Shown piece by piece: positions 1-7,649 of a stretch of 64,000 nucleotides of DNA. A program made the position numbers and the translations under genes. Source of the DNA: Flexifilum sp963727545 (lineage in GTDB: Bacteria > Chloroflexota > Anaerolineae > Aggregatilineales > Phototrophicaceae); assembly GCA_963727545.1 (NCBI GenBank), contig CAVSGS010000017.1, forward strand, positions 1 to 64,000. Direction: 5' to 3'. How positions within the stretch are numbered: the first letter of the stretch is position 1; every line of letters begins with the position of its first letter. The notes under the pieces are model-generated. The model saw only the letters and a program-made list of their open reading frames with translations. It was not told the DNA's origin and searched no databases.

Positions 1-238
1 CCTGTTGACCATCCAGAGTGGCTAAGGAACTGTGGGTTACGTAGTTCCAACCGCCTTCCATGTTCGGCATGAAGCGGACACGATAAGTATCGTCACCGTC
101 ATAGAATCCCTTAACGGTGATTGACCGATGGGCATGGATAAATTCCACCTCCAGTGAAACCTCTGGGAAGGGATTGCCAGAAACAGTGGACTTTAAGGTC
201 AGCTCAAAACAATCCCACTTTTCAATCAGGTCAGACAT
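1..238 (-). CDS. DUF5060-type glycoside hydrolase, N-terminal part (cut by window start)
   Basis: Reading leftward from an ATG at 238-236 there is an open frame with no stop to the window edge. It is preceded by a good ribosome site (GGAGG, bases 245-249 on the plus strand as CCTCC, 7 bases from the ATG). The protein begins with a short acidic stretch, then EKWDCFELTLK, GNPF, GFYDGDDTYRVRFMP and EGGWNY. These match the beta-sandwich DUF5060 domain found at the N-terminus of secreted or cytoplasmic glycosidases with a following DUF4038/TIM-barrel catalytic domain. Only about 79 residues are inside the window, so the catalytic part is not seen and substrate cannot be judged. It is divergent from the sugar operon at 391 and probably shares its control region. 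The family call rests on remembered motif patterns. Confidence 0.75.
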   Translation of the reverse strand, partial: MSDLIEKWDCFELTLKSTVSGNPFPEVSLEVEFIHAHRSITVKGFYDGDDTYRVRFMPNMEGGWNYVTHSSLATLDGQQ

Positions 239-298
239 ACTTGTCCTCCAAAGAACGACTTGCGCGGCAATCTCGAATTTTCGTAAATTGGCAATCGC

Positions 299-327
299 TT
301 GACAAGCCCTAGTACGTGTACTATATT
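299..327 (+). promoter_or_regulatory. Sigma-70-type promoter for the DUF2291/sugar ABC operon
   Basis: A perfect -35 box TTGACA (299-304) is followed by a 17-base spacer and TATATT (322-327), about 60 bases ahead of the GTG at 391. The spacer ends in the inverted repeat AGTAC-GT-GTACT (311-322), which would place a bound regulator directly on RNA polymerase. The surrounding 300-375 stretch is markedly AT-rich compared with the genes. Confidence 0.7.
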
Positions 328-356
328 AGAGGCAATTGTGAATATATAGCAATATG

Positions 357-372
357 CTGAATAAATATTCAG
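357..372. promoter_or_regulatory. Inverted repeat, likely operator
   Basis: CTGAATA-AA-TATTCAG is a perfect 7-bp inverted repeat just downstream of the expected transcription start of the promoter at 299-327 and 18 bases before the first gene. The position suits a repressor roadblock. No regulator gene lies beside it, so the protein that binds is unknown; it could instead be a short hairpin in the leader RNA. Confidence 0.45.
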
Positions 373-390
373 ACAAATCGGACTTGAAAA

Positions 391-1074
391 GTGATTGTTC
401 GTCTTAACACCTTACCTAATGTTGCTCGTCTCGGACTATTGTTGGCGGGCCTGCTCGGTGCGCTGGTGCTTGGCACAGGCTGCACCATAATGACAACTCG
501 TCCGCTCGACCCGACGACCGGCAAAGCGATCATCGGCAATGAAGCCCAACAGTTCAATGCGGCTAATTACGTCGCGTCAATTTGGGAAAGCCAAGTGATC
601 TCGGTCCTCGACGCCGCGCCGGATCTCAATACCGTGTTAACGGCACTCAAAGCAAATGCGACCGCTGCGTCAGAGACCTATGGGCGCAAAGTCGGTCAGC
701 AGCCCTACACGTTTGTCGTATCCGGCAGCGGCACAGTCACCAGTGTGAACACCGAGTTGCGCGCTGGACTTGCGCTGGTTGATACCGATGATGACGGCAC
801 CGCTGACGTTTCACTCGCCATCGGTCCGGTCATTCGCGGCACGGCAATGCGCGATGGGATGCCCTTCATCTCATTCAACCAGTTCACCAATCAGATGGAG
901 TTCGCGGCGGTCTCCAACGAGATGAATACGCTCATCAATCTGCAGGTCATTACCCCGCTAGGCCCTGTGACCGCCCTCGCGGGCAAGTCGGTGAGCTTTG
1001 CCGGGGCGTTTACGTTTAGCACTCTGGACGATATCGTGATTACGCCGGGCAGATTGACGGTGAACGGATCATGA
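391..1074 (+). CDS. DUF2291 family periplasmic lipoprotein
   Basis: Protein of 227 residues starting at GTG 391. The N-terminus has a charged start, a hydrophobic stretch and a cysteine at about residue 31 (LGTGC), which looks like a somewhat atypical lipobox. The body carries the features I associate with DUF2291/COG5618: YVASIWESQV, a YGRKVG segment, PYTFVVSGSG, RAGLALVD, IGPVIRGTAMRD and PFISFNQFTNQ. Members of this family are encoded with ribose-type ABC transporters but their role is not established; an accessory binding or maturation factor for the transporter is an inference. The last four bases (ATGA) overlap the start of the ABC ATPase, so the two are translationally coupled. Confidence 0.8.
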   Translation: MIVRLNTLPNVARLGLLLAGLLGALVLGTGCTIMTTRPLDPTTGKAIIGNEAQQFNAANYVASIWESQVISVLDAAPDLNTVLTALKANATAASETYGRKVGQQPYTFVVSGSGTVTSVNTELRAGLALVDTDDDGTADVSLAIGPVIRGTAMRDGMPFISFNQFTNQMEFAAVSNEMNTLINLQVITPLGPVTALAGKSVSFAGAFTFSTLDDIVITPGRLTVNGS

Positions 1075-2637
1075 CGGATCGGCTAAGCGCGCTCGCGCCT
1101 GAAGATATTCTGCTGCAAGCCAAGCAGGTCACGAAGGTGTACCCCGGCACCGTTGCGCTGAAAGACGTTGATTTCAATATCTATCGCGGCAAAGTGAACG
1201 TCCTGATCGGCGAGAACGGCGCGGGGAAATCGACCCTGATGAAGATTCTCCGCCGGAGTTGAGCAGGCGTCATCCGGGCAGCTATTGCTGGACGGACAGG
1301 AGATCTACGTCAGTTCGCCACGTGATGCCAACCATCATGGTATCGGCATCATCTATCAAGAACTGAACCTCTATCCCAACCTGACCGTCTCCGAAAACAT
1401 CTTCATGTCACACGAGCACACCCGCTTCGGCATGATCAATGAAAAAGAGCAGGCGGCGATTACCCGCGACTTGATGAAACGGTTGGAACAGGACATTGAA
1501 CCCAACACACTGGTCGGAGATCTGCGCATCGGGCAGCAGCAGATCATCGAGATCGCTAAAGCATTGGCGCAACACGTCCGCATTTTGATCATGGACGAGC
1601 CGACCTCCGCCCTCAGCAACGCCGAGGTCGAGATTCTGTTCCGCATCATCCGCGACCTCAAAGCGCAGGACGTGGCGATTGTCTACATCTCGCACAAGCT
1701 GGACGAACTGCTGCAAATTGGCGATGCCTTCACCGTTCTGCGCGACGGCATGTTGGTCGCCGAAACGACGTCGACGGACATCAGCCTCAACTGGATTGTC
1801 GAGAAGATGGTTGGGCGGCGTGCCGACAGCCTGTTCAAGCACAGCGACCACACGGTCGAGCGCGAAGTGCTGCGCGTCGAAGACCTCACATTACCCCGCG
1901 TCGGCGGCGGCTTCATCGTCGATCACGTCTCATTCACGCTGCACGCGGGCGAAGTCGTTGGCATCTACGGCTTGATGGGGGCGGGGCGTACCGAACTAAT
2001 GGAAAGCCTGATCGGGCTGAACTCCGAAGCGAGCGGGACGATTGTGCTCAACGGCAAAAATCTGCACGGGCTGGACATCAAATCCCGGATCGCCCTCGGT
2101 TTGTCGCTCGTGCCCGAAGATCGCCAACTGCGCGGATTGATTTAAAAGCTCTCGGTCACGCACAACATCTCGCTTGCCAGCCTCTCGCGTTATCTGCGCT
2201 TCGGTTCGATCTCCAGCCGCAGAGAGACGGAGAGCGTCGCGGGCGAAATTAGCGACCTGCACATCAAGGTCGCCGACCCTAACGGATTGATCACGGCGCT
2301 AAGTGGTGGCAATCAGCAGAAAGTGGTCGTCGGCAAAAGTCTGCTGACCAACCCCAAAGTGCTGATGCTGGACGAGCCGACGCGCGGTATTGACGTGGCA
2401 GCGAAGGGCGAAATCTTCGAAATCATCAACCAACTTGCCGAGCAGGGCTTAGGTGTGCTGTTCGTATCGTCGGAACTCAAAGAGGTGCTGGCGACCGCCG
2501 ACCGCGTCTTGGTGATGTGGAAAGGGCGGATCACCGCCGAACTCCAAAAGGGCGAAATTACTCAGGAAGCCGTCGCCGCCGCTTCGGTCGGCGCGTGGAC
2601 GAACGCAGATACATTGAGCCAAAAGGTTATCCAATGA
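1071..2637 (+). pseudogene. Sugar ABC transporter ATPase (RbsA-like), disrupted by a frameshift and a stop
   Basis: The conceptual protein is about 521 residues, normal for the fused two-cassette ATPases of ribose-type importers. The first cassette has Walker A GENGAGKST and Walker B ILIMDEPTSAL; the second has the usual degenerate GLMGAGRTE, LSGGNQQK signature and VLMLDEPTRGIDV. Two lesions break it. An extra C at about 1250 shifts the frame directly after Walker A (MKIL), and an in-frame TAA at 2143-2145 stands where a glutamine CAA is expected. Downstream of the stop the frame stays open to 2637. The start overlaps the DUF2291 stop and the end overlaps the permease start (ATGA, 2634-2637). 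As written no full-length ATPase can be made. A sequence error could explain the extra C, but two independent lesions make true decay possible. Confidence 0.85.
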
Positions 2638-3740
2638 GCCGAGCCAGTCTTTTGATACCACAGGTGCAACCCGCGAAAAACGACCTGCGTCGCGATCCCC
2701 GGATGATCGTGCTGCGCCTGCGTACGCTGATCGCCCTATTCATCTTGATCGTTATTTTCGCTTTCACCGCCCCGGCATTTTTGACGACCGGCAACATCGT
2801 GATTCTGGTGAAGCAGGTGGCGTTAATGGCGATCCTCGGCATGGGCATGACTTTCGTCATTCTGACTGGCGGCATTGACCTATCGGTCGGGTCAATCGTC
2901 GGCTTGGCGGGCATGATCGCTGGCGGGCTAATCACTGAGGGCTTGGTGCTGCCGATGTTCGGGGTGTCGATCTTCTTCAATATTCCCATCGTGATCGCCA
3001 TCACGCTGTTGGTGGGCATGTTCGTCGGGTTGCTCAACGGCTTGATCATCACGAAGTTGAACGTAGCTCCCTTTATCGCCACGCTCGGCGTTTTGTACAT
3101 GGCGCGCAGCGCGGCGCTGCTCCGCTCGAACGGTGCGACCTTCCCGAATCTGGTCGGCAACGAAGCCTTAGGCAACACCGGTTTTCCAACCATCGGCACA
3201 GGCACGCTTTTGGGGCTGCCTTGGGCGATCTGGCTGATGGTGCTGTTCATCATCATCACCACCTTTGTGGCGACCAAAACCCCGTTTGGGCGACAGGTCT
3301 ACGCCGTTGGTGGCAACGAACGCGCCGCTGAGCTTTCCGGTGTCCGGGTGACTCGCATCAAGATCCTCGTCTACATGATCTCTGGCTTCTGCGCCGCCGT
3401 TGTCGGCTTGATCATCACCTCGCAGCTCGTCGCGGCGCACCCGGCTACCGGAACCAACTACGAACTCAATGCTATCGCGGTCGTCGTGCTCGGCGGCAGT
3501 TCCCTCATGGGCGGGCGCGGCAGCATCTTCGGCACCATCATCGGCGCGTTCGTCATCGGCGTATTGAACAACGGCATGGTACTGATTGGGCTATCCGAAT
3601 TCATCCAAACAGGCATTACCGGTTTCGTGATTGTCGCGGCGGTTGTGCTTGACCAGTTCCAGCAGCGGCTTCAGCGTCAACTGGCGCTTCAGCAAGCGAC
3701 TGCCCAAGTAGTAGACAACATAGGAAAGGAGAGTGCCTAG
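2634..3740 (+). CDS. Sugar ABC transporter permease (RbsC-like)
   Basis: A 368-residue polytopic membrane protein. The start ATG at 2634 overlaps the ATPase stop; an in-frame upstream extension to 2517 exists but lies inside the ATPase and is ignored. After a basic cytoplasmic N-terminus there are about eight to ten hydrophobic segments, with the family hallmark GMTFVILTGGIDLSVGS and the C-terminal VVLGGSSLMGGRGS and GAFVIGVLNNGM segments of BPD_transp_2 (PF02653). It would form the membrane channel for the pentose-type substrate captured by the binding protein encoded next. The gene is intact, unlike its ATPase partner. Confidence 0.9.
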   Translation: MSRASLLIPQVQPAKNDLRRDPRMIVLRLRTLIALFILIVIFAFTAPAFLTTGNIVILVKQVALMAILGMGMTFVILTGGIDLSVGSIVGLAGMIAGGLITEGLVLPMFGVSIFFNIPIVIAITLLVGMFVGLLNGLIITKLNVAPFIATLGVLYMARSAALLRSNGATFPNLVGNEALGNTGFPTIGTGTLLGLPWAIWLMVLFIIITTFVATKTPFGRQVYAVGGNERAAELSGVRVTRIKILVYMISGFCAAVVGLIITSQLVAAHPATGTNYELNAIAVVVLGGSSLMGGRGSIFGTIIGAFVIGVLNNGMVLIGLSEFIQTGITGFVIVAAVVLDQFQQRLQRQLALQQATAQVVDNIGKESA

Positions 3741-3806
3741 TTTTCGCGCACGCCGGAAGGATACAGAGTCAATTTCGCGCAGTATATAGGGGTTTTAGGA
3801 GAAGGC

Positions 3807-5681
3807 ATGTTTAAGCTAAATCGAATTTCCGTATTCGTCTTGATGCTTCTCGTCATGGTGGGCTTGGTTGTTCCCGCCACCGCTCAGAGTGACGTCCCGA
3901 TGGGGAACGGCGAGCTGATTGTGATCATCACGCCCTCACATGACAATCCGTTCTTCGCCGCCGAAGCGACGGCAGCCGAAGCCCGCGCCAAGGCGTTGGG
4001 TTATGAGACGCTGGTGTTGTCGCACGACGACGACGCGGCGCTGCAAGATCAGCACTTCGACACCGCCATCGCGCGCGGCGCAGCGGCGATCATCCTTGAC
4101 AACGCCGGTGCCGATGCTTCGGTTGCGGCAGTTCAGAAAGCCAAAGACGCGGGCATTCCCACTTTCTTGATCGACCGCGAGATCAACACGACCGGTGTGG
4201 CGATGGCGCAAATCGTCTCGGACAACTATCAGGGCGCGACGCTGGGAGCGGAAGAATTCGTGCGTTTGATGGGCGAAGCGGGCAACTACGTCGAACTGCT
4301 CGGTCGGGAAACCGACACCAACGCCGCTATCCGGTCGCAGGGCTACAACGACATCATCGGGCAGTACCCGGACATGGTCAAGGTGGCGGTGCAGTCCGCC
4401 AACTGGTCGCAGACGGAAGCCTTCGACGTGATGCAGACCATCATTCAGGGCAACCCGGACATCAAGGGCGTGATCAGTGGCAACGACACGATGGCGCTCG
4501 GTGCGTCGGCGGCGCTGCAAGCGGCAGGCTTGAGTGACGTGATTGTGGTCGGCTTCGACGGCAGCCCGGACGTGATGGAATCAATCCGGCAGGGGGCGAT
4601 CAAGGCGACCGTGCTTCAGCCTGCTGCTTACATCTCCGAACTGGCGGTCGAGCAGGCGAGCACCTACATTCAGACCGGCGTTGCTCCGGCAGAGGAAAAA
4701 CAGTCGGTACCTTGCGAACTGATTACCCCCGACAACGTTGATCAATACGGCGTTTTCGCCAAGCTCCCGGCAGCGACTGAAGCCCCGGCTGAATCCGCTG
4801 TCCCGATGGGAAACGGCGAACTGATCGTGATCATCACGCCCTCGCATGATAATCCGTTCTTCGCCGCCGAAGCGACAGCGGCCGAAGCCCGCGCCAAGGC
4901 GTTGGGTTATGAGACGCTGGTGTTGTCGCACGACGACGACGCGGCGCTGCAAGATCAGCACTTCGACACCGCCATCGCGCGCGGCGCAGCGGCGATCATC
5001 CTTGACAACGCCGGTGCCGATGCTTCGGTTGCGGCAGTTCAGAAAGCCAAAGACGCGGGCATTCCCACTTTCTTGATCGACCGCGAGATCAACACGACCG
5101 GTGTGGCGATGGCGCAAATCGTCTCGGACAACTATCAGGGCGCGACGCTCGGAGCGGAAGAATTCGTGCGTTTGATGGGCGAAGCGGGCAACTACGTCGA
5201 ACTGCTCGGTCGGGAAACCGACACCAACGCCGCTATCCGGTCGCAGGGCTACAACGACATCATCGGGCAGTACCCGGACATGGTCAAGGTGGCGGTGCAG
5301 TCCGCCAACTGGTCGCAGACGGAAGCCTTCGACGTGATGCAGACCATCATCCAAGGCAACCCGGACATCAAGGGCGTGATCAGTGGCAACGACACGATGG
5401 CGCTCGGTGCGTCGGCGGCGCTGCAAGCGGCAGGCTTGAGTGACGTGATTGTGGTCGGCTTCGATGGCAGCCCGGACGTGATGGAATCAATCCGGCAGGG
5501 GGCGATCAAGGCGACCGTGCTTCAGCCTGCTGCTTACATCTCTGAGCTGGCGGTCGATCAGGCGAGTACCTACATTCAGACCGGCGTTGCTCCGGCAGAG
5601 GAAAAACAGTCGGTTCCTTGCGAGCTGATTAACCCCGACAATGTCGATCAATACGGCGTCTTCGCCAAACTTGCTTCGTAG
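3807..5681 (+). CDS. Duplicated, two-headed periplasmic sugar-binding protein (RbsB-like)
   Basis: The 624-residue protein has a Sec signal peptide (MFKLNR, hydrophobic core, cleavage near VPATA-Q) and then two nearly identical type I periplasmic-binding domains, about residues 31-320 and 333-624. They are joined by a short Ala/Thr/Glu/Pro linker. Each copy keeps the binding residues of the ribose/pentose family: HDNPFF, a DRE at the first hinge strand, an Arg in the TNAAIRSQG loop, SGNDTMALGA and VGFDGS. Single-domain relatives are about 310-330 residues. The ribosome site AGGAGAAGG precedes ATG 3807. The repeat period is 906 bp, exactly 302 codons, so the fusion is in frame. No lipobox cysteine is present, so the product is probably free in the periplasm-like space. 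A collapsed or duplicated assembly artefact is possible but does not explain the clustered synonymous differences. Confidence 0.92.
   Translation: MFKLNRISVFVLMLLVMVGLVVPATAQSDVPMGNGELIVIITPSHDNPFFAAEATAAEARAKALGYETLVLSHDDDAALQDQHFDTAIARGAAAIILDNAGADASVAAVQKAKDAGIPTFLIDREINTTGVAMAQIVSDNYQGATLGAEEFVRLMGEAGNYVELLGRETDTNAAIRSQGYNDIIGQYPDMVKVAVQSANWSQTEAFDVMQTIIQGNPDIKGVISGNDTMALGASAALQAAGLSDVIVVGFDGSPDVMESIRQGAIKATVLQPAAYISELAVEQASTYIQTGVAPAEEKQSVPCELITPDNVDQYGVFAKLPAATEAPAESAVPMGNGELIVIITPSHDNPFFAAEATAAEARAKALGYETLVLSHDDDAALQDQHFDTAIARGAAAIILDNAGADASVAAVQKAKDAGIPTFLIDREINTTGVAMAQIVSDNYQGATLGAEEFVRLMGEAGNYVELLGRETDTNAAIRSQGYNDIIGQYPDMVKVAVQSANWSQTEAFDVMQTIIQGNPDIKGVISGNDTMALGASAALQAAGLSDVIVVGFDGSPDVMESIRQGAIKATVLQPAAYISELAVDQASTYIQTGVAPAEEKQSVPCELINPDNVDQYGVFAKLAS
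3895..5672 (+). repeat. 906-bp tandem duplication inside the binding-protein gene
   Basis: Copy 1 (3895-4766 plus linker to 4800) and copy 2 (4801-5672) align with a constant offset of 906. Differences I found by eye are few. They lie mostly in the first 80 bases and last 80 bases and are mostly synonymous; long central stretches are identical, for example 3981-4249 apart from one base at the end. Amino-acid changes seen near the C-terminal end are Glu to Asp and Thr to Asn. This looks like a recent duplication or ongoing gene conversion. Confidence 0.93.
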
Positions 5682-5696
5682 CTAGACTATCAGTAC

Positions 5697-5731
5697 CATC
5701 ACCCGCGCTATTCATTGTAGCGCGGGTGATG
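5697..5731 (+). terminator. Strong hairpin between binding protein and transketolase
   Basis: A perfect 14-bp stem (CATCACCCGCGCTA with its complement) closes a 7-base loop, 16 bases after the binding-protein stop. It is followed by ACAAAATTT rather than a full T-run. It should act as a leaky terminator or a 3' end stabiliser, leaving the binding protein in excess over the downstream enzymes, a common arrangement in ABC operons. Confidence 0.65.
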
Positions 5732-5863
5732 ACAAAATTTGACGCTGAAGCGTGCTATGTGCCGCTTCAGCCAACCCTTTTTGGAGAATTATTGGCTTGC
5801 ATTCAGTCCACCTCTGCCCTATTTGACACTGTCAGCATTAAGTTATTGCCATTGGAGGGAACG

Positions 5864-6703
5864 TTGCAAGCGTATGAATTGCAGCTGAAATCTATCGCTT
5901 ATCGTCGCGCCGTCCTACAGATGATCAAAGCCAGCGGCGGCGGGCACACGGCGGGCAGCCTGTCCTGTGTCGATATTCTCAACGTGCTTTACAACTACGT
6001 CATGAACGTGACGCCGGAGAATTTCACCGACCCCAACCGGGATCGCTACATCCAGAGCAAAGGGCACTCGGTCGAAGCACTCTATGCGGTGCTGGCGGGC
6101 AAAGGCTTCTTTCCACCCACCGATTTGCAGACCTTAAACCAGTACCAATCCCATTATATCGGGCATCCGACGCGCCATGTGAACGGCATCGAGCAAAACA
6201 CCGGGGCGTTGGGGCACGGGCTGGCGCTCGCTGTCGGGACGGCACTGGCAGCTAAATTAGATCGGCGCTCGTATCGCGTGTTCACCCTGCTCGGCGACGG
6301 CGAACTAGCGGAAGGTTCAAGCTGGGAAGCATCGATGAGCGCTGCCCACTACCAACTCGACAATTTGGTCGTGATCATCGACCGCAACCGCCTGCAAATC
6401 ACGGGCGGCACCGAGGAGGTCAGCGGACTTGAACCTCTGCATGAAAAATTCACCGCTTTTGGCTACGCGGTGCGCGAATGCAACGGCAACGATATTGACG
6501 ACCTGCTGCGAACGTTCGACCAACTCCCGTTCGCATCCGGCAAGCCCAGCCTAATCCTCGCCAACACGGTCAAGGGCAAGGGCATCAGCTATATGGAAAA
6601 CGTCGCCCTGTGGCATCACCATGTGCCGAGTGACGGGGAATATGAAACTGCAATGCGCGAGCTGGATCAACAAGCGCGCAGGCTGGAGGTGGCTTTTGGC
6701 TGA
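5864..6703 (+). CDS. Transketolase, N-terminal (TPP-binding) subunit
   Basis: This 279-residue subunit corresponds to the first third of a full transketolase. The open frame extends upstream to 5726, but that part overlaps the hairpin and has no family character. The TTG at 5864 is preceded by GGAGGG with suitable spacing and gives LQAYELQLKSIAYRR, where homologues begin. Visible motifs are SGGGHTAGSLS, SKGHSVEALYA, the thiamine-diphosphate/Mg motif GDGELAEGSSWEA and NTVKGKG. It pairs with the next gene, which it overlaps by 8 bases. Split transketolases are common in dedicated sugar-catabolic operons, including branched-pentose (apiose) clusters, as well as in general pentose phosphate use. 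Confidence 0.9.
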   Translation: MQAYELQLKSIAYRRAVLQMIKASGGGHTAGSLSCVDILNVLYNYVMNVTPENFTDPNRDRYIQSKGHSVEALYAVLAGKGFFPPTDLQTLNQYQSHYIGHPTRHVNGIEQNTGALGHGLALAVGTALAAKLDRRSYRVFTLLGDGELAEGSSWEASMSAAHYQLDNLVVIIDRNRLQITGGTEEVSGLEPLHEKFTAFGYAVRECNGNDIDDLLRTFDQLPFASGKPSLILANTVKGKGISYMENVALWHHHVPSDGEYETAMRELDQQARRLEVAFG

Positions 6704-7649
6704 TTACGGCAAGGCGAATGTCGACGTGTTTTCGGAAACGCTGCTGGAGATTGCCCGGAGGGACATGAATGTGCTGGTCGTCACGAGTGACTCGCGTGGC
6801 TCTGGCAGGCTGACGGAATTCGGGCAAGCGTTGCCCCAGCAGCACATCGAAGTTGGCATCGCCGAGCAGACTCTGGTCGGCGTGGCGGCGGGCTTGGCAT
6901 CGACCGGGAAGCGGGTGTTTGCGGTGTCGCCCGCCTGTTTCTTGACCGCGCGCTCGTTGGAGCAGATCAAGAACGACGTCGCCTATTCCGACAACCCCGT
7001 CCGAGTCATCGGCATCAGCGCGGGCGTGAGCTACGGCGCGTTGGGGACGACGCACCATTCGCTACACGACTTCGCCGCCCTGCGCGCCATCAATAACATC
7101 GATATTGTCGCACCTGCCGATAACGTGGAAACACGTGGCGTGATTCGCGCCGCGATGAGCTATCCGCATCCGCTCTACATCCGCTTCGGCAAAAGCCCGA
7201 TGCTCAACCTGCACGCGCCAGACACCGATTTCAAAATCGGCAAAGCGATGACTATCCGCGAAGGGCACGACGTGACCTTCGTTGGCATTGGCGAGGCGGT
7301 CGCCCCGGCGGTCTTAGCAGCAGATCAGCTAGCGACCGAGGGTATCTCCGCCCGCGTGATCAGTATGCATACGCTGAAACCATTCGATGACGCGGTGCTG
7401 CTGGCAGCGGCGGCGGATACCCGCGCCCTGATCACGGTTGAAGAACACAGCATCTACGGCGGCTTGGGCGAGCGCTGCGCCTCACTCCTGATGGAGCATC
7501 GCCTGTTCCCGAACTTCAAGATCGTCGGTATCCCGGACGAATACACCGTCACCGGCAGCCAGAGCGAGATATTTGAGCATTATGGCATTTCACCCACCGG
7601 CTTAGCACAGACGGCGAAAGCCCTGCTGCAAAGCGAGGCGGCGCGATGA
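6696..7649 (+). CDS. Transketolase, C-terminal subunit
   Basis: A 317-residue subunit with the pyrimidine-binding and C-terminal transketolase domains. The chosen start is TTG 6696, six bases after GGAGG (6685-6689) and overlapping the stop of the N-terminal subunit by 8 bases; upstream methionines in this frame lie inside that gene. The catalytic glutamate is in EVGIAEQTLVGVAAGLA, and DSRGSGRLTEF and RFGKSPM are also typical. The overlap implies coupled, equimolar synthesis. The last four bases overlap the FGGY kinase start. Confidence 0.9.
   Translation: MADYGKANVDVFSETLLEIARRDMNVLVVTSDSRGSGRLTEFGQALPQQHIEVGIAEQTLVGVAAGLASTGKRVFAVSPACFLTARSLEQIKNDVAYSDNPVRVIGISAGVSYGALGTTHHSLHDFAALRAINNIDIVAPADNVETRGVIRAAMSYPHPLYIRFGKSPMLNLHAPDTDFKIGKAMTIREGHDVTFVGIGEAVAPAVLAADQLATEGISARVISMHTLKPFDDAVLLAAAADTRALITVEEHSIYGGLGERCASLLMEHRLFPNFKIVGIPDEYTVTGSQSEIFEHYGISPTGLAQTAKALLQSEAAR

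Noticed and set aside
5726..5863. Upstream extension of transketolase N
   Set aside because: It overlaps a 14-bp-stem hairpin, has no homologous character and no ribosome site, whereas TTG 5864 follows GGAGGG.
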